A stretch of 64,000 bases of DNA from Anaerolineae bacterium. GTDB taxonomy: Bacteria > Chloroflexota > Anaerolineae > Aggregatilineales > Phototrophicaceae. Position numbers and translations under genes: made by a program. The notes under the pieces were generated by a model. It saw only the letters and a program-made list of their open reading frames with translations, did no database searches and was not told where the DNA came from. Where the stretch lies: NCBI GenBank assembly GCA_022822305.1, contig JAJEBY010000007.1, forward strand, positions 22,679-86,678, read 5' to 3'. Shown here in pieces: positions 18,088 through 25,888 of this stretch (its first letter is position 1; every line of letters begins with the position of its first letter).

Positions 18088-19050
18088 ATGATCATCATCG
18101 CCAGCCACAATGGCGCCATCGGCATGGACGCCGCTATGCAAGTCCTGACATCCGGCGGCAGCGCTCTGGATGCGGTCGAGATCGGCACTCGCCTGGTGGA
18201 AGCCAATCCCGCCGATCACAGCGTCGGTTACAACGGCTATCCCAACATTCTGGGGGAACTGGAGCTGGATGCCAGCATCATGGATGGCCGGACGCTCGAT
18301 TCCGGCGCGGTGGCGCTGATGCGCGGCTTCCCTTACGCGATCTCGGTGGCGCGGCAAGTCATGGAACGCCGACTGCCGCATGTCTTGCTGGCCGGCGCCG
18401 GCGCTGAACGTTTCGCGCGCGAGATCGACGCCGAAGCATGGCAAACCATGCTCAGCGACGACATCGTGGCGCTGTGGCGCAGGCGGCTGCGCGAGAGCGG
18501 CAGCGTGCCCGATCCGAGTGAGTTGGATGCGGATGCGCCGCTGATCGACGCCGTCAGCATCGCCACTGATCCGGAGCGCGTGACCGGTACGGTCAACTTT
18601 ATCGCGATCGACAGCAACGGCGATATCGCCAGCGCCGTCAGCACCAGCGGCTGGGCCTGGAAGTATCCCGGTCGCATCGGCGATTCGCCCATCATCGGCG
18701 CGGGCAATTATGCCGACAATCGTTATGGCGCTTGTGCCTGCACGGGCATGGGCGAGATGGCCATCCGCGCGTGTACCGCGTACAGCGTCGTGGCCTATCT
18801 GAAAGCGGGCATGCCCGTCGAGACGGCGGCGCGGCGCGCCATGCAAGATCTGCGTGACCTGGGCGGAGATTATATCGGCGGCATGAATCTGATCGCGCTG
18901 GACCGGGAAGGCAACCACGCCGGCATGAGCACGCGCGCGGACGCGACCTACTTGATGCGGCGCGCCGATATGGAGCGCCATGTCGAGTTGGAGCGACAGG
19001 TGGTGGAGATTCCGGGCCGCTGGGCGGGGCGGACGAGCCCGGGAAATTAA
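18088..19050 (+). CDS. N-terminal-nucleophile hydrolase, glycosylasparaginase / isoaspartyl peptidase family
   Basis: A 320-residue asparaginase-2 family enzyme that cuts itself to expose a threonine nucleophile. It then hydrolyses glycosyl-asparagine or beta-aspartyl peptide bonds. The N-terminal DHSVGYNGYPNILGELELDA is glycosylasparaginase-like. The nucleophile is most likely T168 in RVTGTVNFIAID. The residue before it is Gly, as in isoaspartyl peptidases, not the Asp of glycosylasparaginases, and the following TVGA is TVNF here. The second half has STSGWAWKYPGRIGDSP and GAGNYADN, which bind the substrate. Precise specificity is undecided. No signal peptide is seen. Confidence 0.85.
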   Translation: MIIIASHNGAIGMDAAMQVLTSGGSALDAVEIGTRLVEANPADHSVGYNGYPNILGELELDASIMDGRTLDSGAVALMRGFPYAISVARQVMERRLPHVLLAGAGAERFAREIDAEAWQTMLSDDIVALWRRRLRESGSVPDPSELDADAPLIDAVSIATDPERVTGTVNFIAIDSNGDIASAVSTSGWAWKYPGRIGDSPIIGAGNYADNRYGACACTGMGEMAIRACTAYSVVAYLKAGMPVETAARRAMQDLRDLGGDYIGGMNLIALDREGNHAGMSTRADATYLMRRADMERHVELERQVVEIPGRWAGRTSPGN

Positions 19051-19116
19051 GCGCCGAAAACACTGAGAAACCGCTGATCGACGGCGTCATTTGACGGACG
19101 GTCTGGAGACCCAACG

Positions 19117-19746
19117 ATGCAGAACCCGCGCATCCGCATGATTGAAAGACACCAAGCGCCGGCCGAGCTGGCGGCGATCTACGACCGCGCCGATTACGCC
19201 ATGATTGATGGACAAGTGCCCGGACCGACGCTCTTCGGCAATCAGATTCGCGCCCTTGCCCATCATCCGGAGTTGCTCAAGGCGCTGATCGGCGTATATG
19301 AAGCCTTCGCGGCATCACCGACGGTCGAGCGCAAACTCGTCGAACTCGGGGTCTTGATCTGCTCGCGCGTGAACGCCTGCGATTATTGCCTGCAGCATCA
19401 TACGCCGCTGGCGCGGGCCTCGGGTTTGAGCGTGGCGCAGCTCAACTGCATCGAAGCGGGCAACTGGGGCGACCGGCGCGATTTGTGGACGGAGCAGGAA
19501 TGGCTGGTTATCCAATATGCCGAAGCGATGACGCGCGAGCCTTACAAGATCACGGACAAATTCTTCGCCGAATTGCATCGCTTCTTCGATGATCGGCAGA
19601 TCGTCGACATGACGGTGCGATTCGCGCTCTGCTCAGCTTGGAACAAGTTCAACGATGCGCTGGGCTTGGATACCGAGAGCGCCTTTGGCCATGCCTACGC
19701 CGAGATTAGAGCCGACTTGCAGAAGTACGGGGGGCGGCCACATTAG
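19117..19746 (+). CDS. AhpD-like / carboxymuconolactone decarboxylase family protein
   Basis: A 209-residue all-helical protein with the AhpD core ELGVLICSRVNACDYCLQHH. It has a Cys-x-x-Cys pair (CDYC) followed by His at the spacing used in peroxidase-linked disulfide reductases. Members act as alkylhydroperoxidase partners or remain unassigned. It starts 66 bases after the asparaginase-family gene and ends in KYGGRPH. The 3' end of a diverged second copy is still visible at 21180-21278 (see findings). Confidence 0.85.
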   Translation: MQNPRIRMIERHQAPAELAAIYDRADYAMIDGQVPGPTLFGNQIRALAHHPELLKALIGVYEAFAASPTVERKLVELGVLICSRVNACDYCLQHHTPLARASGLSVAQLNCIEAGNWGDRRDLWTEQEWLVIQYAEAMTREPYKITDKFFAELHRFFDDRQIVDMTVRFALCSAWNKFNDALGLDTESAFGHAYAEIRADLQKYGGRPH

Positions 19747-19809
19747 GTTTGCGTCTGTCTCTTGCCCCGCTAAACTGGCATCGACCGCATATTCACAGCG
19801 GAGTTCGTT

Positions 19810-20559
19810 ATGAAAACGAGTAGGATCGCTATTGTCATTCTGCTGGCATTGTTTGTGCTTGTGGTCGGCGCGCAAGACGATAACGGAGAAGCGGCCGAGA
19901 CCGGCGCCGAAACTAGCGGGCCCGTTCGAGCCATAGCCGAAGCCGGGACAGAGACCCTGTCCGATCTTGGCGAGCGGGTTGGGACGGCCGCCGACACCGC
20001 ATCCGAAATTGGCGAGCGGGTTGGCGCTGCCGCCGAAACCGCATCCGGAATTGGCGAGCGCGTCGGCGCTGCCGTCGCGGTCGAGGCGCCGGTTAAGGCC
20101 GGATTAGCCAAAGCCGGTGACCGCGTCAGTGAAGAGATAAACAGCGTCATCAATCAATTCGTCGCCCAAACCGTCGGCTGGGTAGGGGGCGAATTAAGCA
20201 AAGCCATCATCGGAATCGCCGGGGAGGTCGGAGACCTGGTCCAAGCCGTTGCCCTGGCGCTGACAGTGGCATTCATCAGCTTCCTCGCCGGTATGATCAT
20301 CGCCGTCAGCGGCAGAGAACAGCCCGGCTGCGCCATCGTAATCGCGATTGGCCTTATCATTGGCTTGCTGATCGGAACCAGGACAAACTTGGGAAGCGGG
20401 CTAGTCGTCGGGCTGGTCCTCGGCGTTTTCATTCCATTTATGGGTACCTGCGCCGCGGTCATTTTAGTCGCAGCCGTAAAGCGCTGGATAACAGGCGGCA
20501 AGAGCTTATTCGCGGGGGCATATCACCGGCTAAGGAAAACCCCCCGCTCGGCAAAATAA
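19810..20559 (+). CDS. Membrane protein with three 14-residue tandem repeats, unknown function
   Basis: Not recognised as a named family. The 249-residue protein starts with a membrane segment or signal (IAIVILLALFVLVVGA), then an acidic Ala/Glu-rich stretch. In that stretch the 14-residue unit GERVGAAAETASGI occurs three times; in DNA it is a 42-base repeat beginning TTGGCGAGCG at 19967, 20009 and 20051. Two or three further membrane segments rich in Gly and Ile (VALALTVAFISFLAGMII, VIAIGLIIGLLIG, LVVGLVLGVFI) follow. A second, shorter Gly-rich membrane protein follows. The repeat may form an amphipathic helix; its copy number could vary between strains. Confidence 0.7.
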   Translation: MKTSRIAIVILLALFVLVVGAQDDNGEAAETGAETSGPVRAIAEAGTETLSDLGERVGTAADTASEIGERVGAAAETASGIGERVGAAVAVEAPVKAGLAKAGDRVSEEINSVINQFVAQTVGWVGGELSKAIIGIAGEVGDLVQAVALALTVAFISFLAGMIIAVSGREQPGCAIVIAIGLIIGLLIGTRTNLGSGLVVGLVLGVFIPFMGTCAAVILVAAVKRWITGGKSLFAGAYHRLRKTPRSAK

Positions 20560-20681
20560 CGGTTAGCGCGCGTAGGAGCGGATACTAAAGTTTCTTCGGC
20601 AACAGCCTAATCATCCGCTATATTCGAATTCCGGCTTTGTTTCTGATATAAACCAGTTATCGACATCAAAGGAGGTTGGGC

Positions 20682-21107
20682 ATGGACAAGAGCGTGACCG
20701 AAAAAAGATGGTATGAAAGGACCACGCTAGTCACCGGCGCGGGCGTTGTAATCGGTATCGTGTTTGGGATGGGGCGGAATGACTTGCTTTTCGGTATTGT
20801 GATGGGCTTCTTCCTGGGCGCAGGAGTTCCCATAGGTGTGATTGGGTCACGATGGTACAGTCGCCGTAACGACGGGGAAGGCAATATACTGATCATGGCA
20901 ATCGTATTCGCAATTGTGACCGGTGTCATCGTCGCCATCGCTACGTCAGCAATCAGTGGCATACTGGACAGCATTACGGATGTCGTCAAAACTGTCTTGA
21001 GCATTGCGCTGGATCAGGCTTCGAGCCTTACCTGGGGTGTCGCAATTGGCATTGGCACGGCTGTAGGGGCGGGCTTGCGCGCAGTCTTCGGCAAAGACGA
21101 CCAATAG
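20682..21107 (+). CDS. Small Gly-rich membrane protein, unknown function
   Basis: A 141-residue product read from ATG 20682, six bases after a full GGAGG (20671-20675); a TTG at 20676 is too close to that site. It has four hydrophobic segments with glycine spacing (VTGAGVVIGIVFGMG, LFGIVMGFFLGAGVPIGVIG, LIMAIVFAIVTGVIVAIA, WGVAIGIGTAVGAGL). The composition resembles the preceding gene, with which it could form one membrane unit. No domain is recognised. Confidence 0.7.
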   Translation: MDKSVTEKRWYERTTLVTGAGVVIGIVFGMGRNDLLFGIVMGFFLGAGVPIGVIGSRWYSRRNDGEGNILIMAIVFAIVTGVIVAIATSAISGILDSITDVVKTVLSIALDQASSLTWGVAIGIGTAVGAGLRAVFGKDDQ

Positions 21108-21131
21108 GGCCGGGCGAGTCGCTTGCCCGGC

Positions 21132-21179
21132 TTATTCCACTAACTGATAACACGCCGCTCGACCAGCTTGCTGCCCTGT
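21132..21179 (-). pseudogene. Remnant of the C-terminus of a cytosine-deaminase-like gene
   Basis: Read on the minus strand this short tract ends in codons for C-Y-Q-L-V-E-stop, exactly the last residues of the intact deaminase at 21581-21967. The codons differ mainly at silent positions and the stop is TAA instead of TGA. Upstream it keeps a partly matching stretch and lacks about eight bases. It is the tail of a second copy, joined directly to the AhpD-like remnant. Confidence 0.75.
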
Positions 21180-21278
21180 GCGCCCTGCTCAGCTTGGAAC
21201 AAGTTCAACGATGCGCTGGGCTTGGATACCGAGAGCGCCTTTCGTCACGCCTACGCGGAAATCATGACGGACGATTGA
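21180..21278 (+). pseudogene. Remnant of the C-terminus of an AhpD-like gene
   Basis: Thirty-odd codons repeat the end of the gene at 19117-19746. From the codon for C172 on, about 58 bases are identical (encoding CSAWNKFNDALGLDTESAF). The sequence then diverges to RHAYAEIMTDD and its own stop at 21276. The reading frame and stop are intact, so this was the real end of a paralogue whose body is gone. Confidence 0.8.
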
Positions 21279-21378
21279 ATATGAATCGCGAGCACCCCTA
21301 AACTTTGGGGGCATCCCGCTCACCGTTGTCCGGGTATGATGAAAGCGTAAACGTTAATGCTGAAAGCGGGGCGCAATC

Positions 21379-21579
21379 ATGAACCAAAAACTGAAACGCA
21401 AGCGCAAACGACAGATGAACTGCGTTGGATCCAGCACGGGAATCGGCATCGCGATCGGGGCCGGGATCGGCGCGGCGATCGGGAATATGGGCGTGGGAAT
21501 GGCTATCGGCATCGCGATTGGCAGCGCCATAGGCTGGCGTTGGTCATGCGGCTCAAGCGGCGATGGTCCGGACGCCTGA
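21379..21579 (+). CDS. Small Gly-rich protein, unknown function
   Basis: A possible 66-residue protein. A very basic N-terminus (KLKRKRKRQ) is followed by a GxxxG-type stretch (IGIAIGAGIGAAIGNMG, GMAIGIAIGSAIG) that could cross the membrane as a hairpin, similar in style to the two larger membrane proteins upstream. AAAGCGGGG precedes the ATG. It ends two bases before the convergent deaminase stop. An overlapping frame is also open, so confidence is moderate. Confidence 0.5.
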   Translation: MNQKLKRKRKRQMNCVGSSTGIGIAIGAGIGAAIGNMGVGMAIGIAIGSAIGWRWSCGSSGDGPDA

Positions 21580-21580
21580 C

Positions 21581-21967
21581 TCACTCCACCAACTGATAAC
21601 ACTCCGCTAACCGCCACTCGATAAGCTCAATGCCGTGCGCGCTCATGAAATCGCGCGAGGGACCGTTGTGCTCCCAGCTGGCGCCGATGATGACGCGCGG
21701 GATCTGGTAGCGCACGATGGCGCCGGCGCACATCAAGCAGGGAAAGGCGGTCGTGTACAGCACGGTATCCGCGTAGCTCTCCTGCAAGCCGGCCGCCTTG
21801 ATCGCCTCCATCTCGCCATGGCTGAGCGGATCGCTATTCTGGATCATCAGATTGCGTCCGCGCCCGATGACTTCCCCGCCCCGCGCCAACACCGCGCCAA
21901 AAGGACTGCCGCCCTCGGCTTTGGTGGCGCTTGCCTCTTCAATTGCTATCGACATGAATTTGTCCAT
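21581..21967 (-). CDS. Nucleobase deaminase, cytosine-deaminase-like
   Basis: A 128-residue zinc deaminase of the cytidine/deoxycytidylate deaminase superfamily. The zinc ligands are the His of SHGEMEAI and the two Cys of TAFPCLMCAGAI. The first motif is HGE where most bacterial guanine and tRNA deaminases have HAE. HGE, the TLYTT...PC..C spacing and the final IPRVIIG resemble fungal cytosine deaminase. It would turn cytosine into uracil and ammonia. The length is right for the small homodimeric form. It is convergent to the small Gly-rich gene. Confidence 0.82.
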   Translation of the reverse strand: MDKFMSIAIEEASATKAEGGSPFGAVLARGGEVIGRGRNLMIQNSDPLSHGEMEAIKAAGLQESYADTVLYTTAFPCLMCAGAIVRYQIPRVIIGASWEHNGPSRDFMSAHGIELIEWRLAECYQLVE

Positions 21968-22579
21968 GGGAATTGCGCTCCTCGCTCCTGATTGTCCGAG
22001 CAGGACATTAGCTTTCCTGATTGTAGCTGACGATGGTCAAATGCTCACAGCAAATGGGTCAAAGAGTTGCGGGCGTTTCAGCGAGACGCCCGCTCTCCCA
22101 GCCATATTTTTTGGGCGTTTCGGCGAATCGCCCATACAAGGCTTGTCCGCTACTGAGTTTCTTCGCGTCTGCCCACAGTCTACCCCCCCCCCCTCATTCC
22201 CAACATATCCATGGGGGGAAGCTTGCCACGTTCTGTATTAGCCTGAGTTTTTCGACCACTCAGATGTCCGTAGCCGATGATTAAGGACGAGTTCGCACAG
22301 CCTAAGCTCCCCCTCTCCATTGCAATGGGGAGGGGGCCGGGGGGTGGGGTAGAAAAACGCGCGAGCATGATGGAGTTGCGGACAAGCCCTACAGGTCGGT
22401 ATTTGCATGACTTGTTTGGTGTTGCTTCTGTGCCTCTGAGTTAAGAATCTGTGTGTCCATATGTGCCTTCGCGCTTTTGTGGTCCAACAATATACCCCGC
22501 GCAACTACACTTATCGTCTCGCACGCCACTTGGTCCGTGCTATAATCACAATACTGACCAGTCAGTACTGTGAGTTGGC
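21968..22579. repeat. Repeat-filled gap before the TetR gene
   Basis: No gene is supported in this 612-base gap. A two-hairpin unit is at 22070-22138. A composite element at about 22138-22353 includes an 11-base C run (22183-22193) and ends in the G-rich palindrome CTCCCCCTCTCC...ggggagggggccgggg. Its partner is at 63796-64000. A tctgtgtgtccatatgtgcc-type tract near 22450-22470 resembles the common inter-gene tract at 1459. Confidence 0.7.
22541..22567 (+). promoter_or_regulatory. Promoter and palindromic operator of the TetR gene
   Basis: A consensus -10 box TATAAT (22541-22546) is followed at once by TACTGAC-CA-GTCAGTA (22552-22567), a perfect 7-base inverted repeat with a two-base centre placed over the expected transcription start. 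This is the size and placement of a TetR-type autoregulatory operator. No good -35 box is seen. The TetR start codon is 13 bases downstream of the palindrome. Confidence 0.65.
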
Positions 22580-23194
22580 ATGGACGGACAATCCGAAGAC
22601 AGCCGTACCACCCGCGAGCGCATTCTTGACGCGGCCATGAGCATCTTCAGCGCCAAAGGCTTTCACGATACCAAGCTGGATGAAATCGTCGCCGAAGGCG
22701 GCATCAGCAAGGGCTCGATCTATTTTCACTTTCCCAACAAGGAAAAGCTCTTCATCGCGCTGGTGGATCAATTCGCTGACCTGATCGAGCGCCGCGCCAA
22801 AGAAGCGATCGAGAGCGAAGCGGAAAGCATCCGCCGCGTGCAAGCCGCGCTGGAAGCGGTGCTGGAGACTTACGGCAAATATCGGCTGCCGGCCAAGCTG
22901 CTGCTGGTGCAGGCGGTGGGGCTGGGCACGGTATTCGAGCGCAAACGCATGGAGGTCAACGACCGTTTTGCCCTGCTGATTGAAACCTATCTGGACGAAG
23001 CGGTGGCGGATGGATCGATCGCGCCGGTGGATACGCATATCGTCGCCCACGCCTGGATGGGCGCCATCTACAACGTCGTGATTCAGTGGGTCTACACCGG
23101 CGAGCCCAGCAAAGACGAAATCATGCAAGCCCTGCTCCCGCTGCTGCTGAAGAGCGTCGGTTATCAGCCGCTTGAAATCGGCGCGTCGCCGTAG
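22580..23194 (+). CDS. TetR/AcrR family transcriptional regulator
   Basis: A 204-residue repressor-type protein. The N-terminal helix-turn-helix is textbook: TRERILDAAMSIFSAKGF, then TKLDEIVAEGGISKGSIYFHF and PNKEKLFIALVD. The all-helical C-terminal domain that would bind a small ligand has no recognisable class. It very likely binds the TACTGAC/GTCAGTA palindrome just upstream and controls itself. The next gene, isochorismate synthase, starts 51 bases after it on the same strand and may be in the same transcript. Confidence 0.92.
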   Translation: MDGQSEDSRTTRERILDAAMSIFSAKGFHDTKLDEIVAEGGISKGSIYFHFPNKEKLFIALVDQFADLIERRAKEAIESEAESIRRVQAALEAVLETYGKYRLPAKLLLVQAVGLGTVFERKRMEVNDRFALLIETYLDEAVADGSIAPVDTHIVAHAWMGAIYNVVIQWVYTGEPSKDEIMQALLPLLLKSVGYQPLEIGASP

Positions 23195-23245
23195 CAGGGA
23201 AGTCCCGCGATCAATCGAGCGCCACTTTGCGCAGCGGAGCGAGAA

Positions 23246-24616
23246 TTGGAATCCACCGCCAGCCCGACCCTTTCACTTGAGCAGCGCTATGGACGCCTGC
23301 TGAGTTGCAGCATGCCCTGTGGCGGCATCGACTTCGCGGGCTTCCTGGAGGCCGCGGGGGGGCAGCCGCGCTACTATTGGGAAAATAAACAGGATTCACT
23401 CGCCTTTGCCTGCGCTGGCACAGCCCTGGAACTGACCGCCTGGGGCGAGGATCGATTCAGCAAAATCGCCGCGGACGCGCGTCTGCTGTTTGCGGACGCG
23501 CTGGTGCGAGATGGCGGCAATGCGCTCGCGGGGCCGCGCCTGTTTGGCGGCTTCGCCTTCCGCGGTGACTTCGCGCCGGATAATACCTGGTCGATTTACG
23601 CGCCGGCCTGGTTCGTGCTGCCGCATTACCAGTTGGTCAGCATCGCCGGCCAAAAGTGGCTGACCATCAACACGCAGGCGCCGCGCGAGGAGCACCCGGC
23701 CTCGCTCATCAAAGATCTGCAGACGGCGCTGCGTGCCAAAATCGCAGAATTGCAAGCGTCTCCCCCGTCGATATCCGAAGCGCGGCAAAGCGCGCTCAAG
23801 GATATCAACACTCCCATGAGCTACCCCGCGTGGAAGGGCATGATCGAGCGCGCGACTGCGCGCATCCGCGCCGGGGCGTTGAACAAGGTTGTCTTGGCGC
23901 GGGCGGCCGAACTGCGCTTTGAAGCGCCCGTCAAGATCGTGCCGATTCTGCGACATCTGGCGGCGAACTATGGCGACTGCTATCGTTTCCTGTTCGAGCC
24001 GCGGCCGCATTACGCCTTTTATGGCGCGTCGCCGGAGCTATTGGCGGACGTGCAGGGAAAACACATCCGGACAATGGCCTTGGCCGGCAGCATGGAACGC
24101 GGTGAGAACGCCGCCGCCGACAAGCGACTGGGCGAGGCCCTCCTGTCGAGCGCCAAAGACCGACACGAGCATCAGATCGTTGTCGACAAGATGCGCGATC
24201 GCCTGGCGCCATTGGCCGCGTCGCTGAAAATGCCGCCGCCGCAGCTGCTCAAGCTGCAGAACATCCAACATATCAATACACCGATCGCAGGACAGCTGAA
24301 CCGGGAGCTGGGGATTTTGCCCCTGGTGCAAGCCCTGCACCCGACGCCCGCGCTGGGCGGCGATCCGCGCGCAACGGCGATGGCGTTCATCCGCGAACTG
24401 GAGCCGATACCGCGCGGGTGGTACGGCGCGCCGGTCGGCTGGATTGATCGGGAGCTGGATGGTCAATTCACGGTGGCCATCCGCTCAGCAGTGGCGCAGG
24501 GCGCCCGCGCCTGGATTTATGCCGGCGGCGGCATCGTGGCCGAGAGCGAGCCGGAGAGCGAATGGGAAGAGACGGACTTGAAGTTCCGGCCGATGCTCAA
24601 TGCGCATGCGAGTTGA
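23246..24616 (+). CDS. menF: Isochorismate synthase
   Basis: Converts chorismate to isochorismate with Mg2+, the entry to menaquinone or to siderophore/salicylate synthesis. The 456-residue protein shows the chorismate-binding domain in its second half: RIRAGALNKVVLAR, LAGSMERGEN, DRHEHQIVVD, LHPTPALGGDP and the C-terminal YAGGGIVAESEPESEWEET with the metal-binding Glu residues. TTG 23246 with GGAG six bases before it is the best start. No menD, menH or siderophore gene is nearby. MenF is therefore a call from family and not from context; a salicylate-type role is the alternative. Confidence 0.88.
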   Translation: MESTASPTLSLEQRYGRLLSCSMPCGGIDFAGFLEAAGGQPRYYWENKQDSLAFACAGTALELTAWGEDRFSKIAADARLLFADALVRDGGNALAGPRLFGGFAFRGDFAPDNTWSIYAPAWFVLPHYQLVSIAGQKWLTINTQAPREEHPASLIKDLQTALRAKIAELQASPPSISEARQSALKDINTPMSYPAWKGMIERATARIRAGALNKVVLARAAELRFEAPVKIVPILRHLAANYGDCYRFLFEPRPHYAFYGASPELLADVQGKHIRTMALAGSMERGENAAADKRLGEALLSSAKDRHEHQIVVDKMRDRLAPLAASLKMPPPQLLKLQNIQHINTPIAGQLNRELGILPLVQALHPTPALGGDPRATAMAFIRELEPIPRGWYGAPVGWIDRELDGQFTVAIRSAVAQGARAWIYAGGGIVAESEPESEWEETDLKFRPMLNAHAS

Positions 24617-24648
24617 GATCGACCGATTCGACCGCTTAAGACTGATTT

Positions 24649-24800
24649 AACCACAGCCGCTCGGTGACAGCGAAAGGATCGGTCTCGCTCACACAAAATA
24701 AAAATCCAATTCAGATTTGATTCGTGTAGGGGCGACCAATCTGGTCCACCGTTGTCGCGTTGGGATACGTTTGCGGGCGACTTGATAAGTCGGCCCCGCA
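24649..24800. repeat. Element P (short copy) and hairpin repeats
   Basis: Element P starts about 33 bases after the menF stop at 24649 (ACCACAGCCGCTCGGTGACA) and is cut short near 24700. A degenerate two-hairpin unit at 24725-24800 (GTAGGGGCGACC...CTTGATAAGTCGGCCCCGC) follows. The inner arms of these hairpins have lost some pairing. Confidence 0.65.
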
Positions 24801-24851
24801 AATCTCGACATGATTGGAGATGGAATTTGGCAGGATTATCAATATAGAGAG

Positions 24852-25289
24852 CTAGACTGCCAACGCCGCCGGTGGCGGCACGACGCCGATGGTCAGCAGG
24901 ATATTGGCGTAAATGCGCTGCTCGCCGGTGGCGACGACCAGGCAGCAGCTATCGCCTTTGGCGGCATCATAGAAGGCGAAGCGCTCGAGCGGCTCCAGCG
25001 CCGGCTCGTCGCCCAGCAAGCGGCGGAAATCCGCATAGATGCCGGGCTCGGCGCCATCATCGCGCGCCATGACTCGAGCGGCTTCAATCGGCGTGACGCT
25101 GAGCAGGGCTTCCAGCACATCAGTCACGCTGACGATGCCGGGGGCCAGGTTGAGATAAACGCGCTCGGCCCGCGGATTGGCGTGGGTGGCGACGGGATAG
25201 TTGCCGTCGGGGATTAGTATGGTCGCGCCGTGGCCGGCTCTGCCCAGGGCGTTCAAGATTTGCGGATGAATCAGTTTGCCGTCAATCAT
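24852..25289 (-). CDS. RbsD/FucU-family sugar mutarotase
   Basis: Speeds the exchange between pyranose and furanose or between alpha and beta sugar forms so that kinases and isomerases get the right form. The 145-residue protein matches the RbsD/FucU fold, with the catalytic His in ALGRAGHGATILIPDGNYP, and YADFRRLLGDEPALEPLERF near residue 90, where the FucU branch binds fucose. It is closer to FucU than to RbsD in length and in these motifs. It is followed in transcription by nothing obvious and lies alone between repeats and the MOSC gene upstream. Confidence 0.85.
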   Translation of the reverse strand: MIDGKLIHPQILNALGRAGHGATILIPDGNYPVATHANPRAERVYLNLAPGIVSVTDVLEALLSVTPIEAARVMARDDGAEPGIYADFRRLLGDEPALEPLERFAFYDAAKGDSCCLVVATGEQRIYANILLTIGVVPPPAALAV

Positions 25290-25351
25290 CTGGATCTCCA
25301 GGGAATAGAATGCAAGCCGGGTGGCGCGCGACGCCGGCGATGCGGCGAGAT

Positions 25352-25888
25352 CTACAGTTTCTTTATCGAGTCGCCGACGCTGATGACGCCGTCCTGGATG
25401 ACGCGCGCATAGACGCCGCGGCGGCGTTCACGCTTGCCGATATCGCTCATGACCCACTTGCGGGCGGGCGCGCCAAAGCGACGCGCGAATTTGCCACAGC
25501 CGGTGTGCGGCAATTGCGAAATTTGCATGACAACCTCGCCGATTTGCAGCTTTGTGCCCGGCGGCAGGTTCGCCATCGAGATATCGAGATCGACGAAGAG
25601 CTGGTCGCCGGCGGCCGCCCAGCCGGATTTGTCCCCGGCCAGCAGCCCAATGACGCGGCTGTTCATCAGCGTGATCTGGGTATCCGGATCGGGATCGTCG
25701 CCCGCTCGGCTCAGCCAATTGTCGCCCTGCAAGCCCTCGGCCGCGGAGAAGCGGGCGCTTGGCAATTCTTCGCGTGTTTCACCGGTCGGGCGGCGCACGA
25801 TCAGATCAACGCTGCCGTGATCCGCCGGCGAGGGATCAAGCTGGCCCCATGCCGCGTTAAGGTCCTCGAAGGATTTCGTCGCTTGCAT
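25352..25888 (-). CDS. MOSC-domain protein
   Basis: A 178-residue protein with the MOSC (molybdenum cofactor sulfurase C-terminal) fold: RFSAAEGLQGDNWLSR near residue 45 and the conserved cysteine in LPHTGCGKFARRFG near residue 128. MOSC domains carry sulfur to molybdenum-cofactor enzymes or reduce N-hydroxylated compounds. The start is ATG 25888 with GGAG seven bases before it; the frame is open further upstream to 26275 but that part has no domain or start signal. A molybdenum hydroxylase lies at 1-1221, but no direct link is shown. Confidence 0.85.
   Translation of the reverse strand: MQATKSFEDLNAAWGQLDPSPADHGSVDLIVRRPTGETREELPSARFSAAEGLQGDNWLSRAGDDPDPDTQITLMNSRVIGLLAGDKSGWAAAGDQLFVDLDISMANLPPGTKLQIGEVVMQISQLPHTGCGKFARRFGAPARKWVMSDIGKRERRRGVYARVIQDGVISVGDSIKKL

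Noticed and set aside
17515..18981. Minus-strand frame of 488 codons over the carbonic anhydrase and asparaginase genes
   Set aside because: Both sense genes have catalytic motifs and signals; the antisense frame has none and is rich in His, Arg and Ala from G+C-biased codons.
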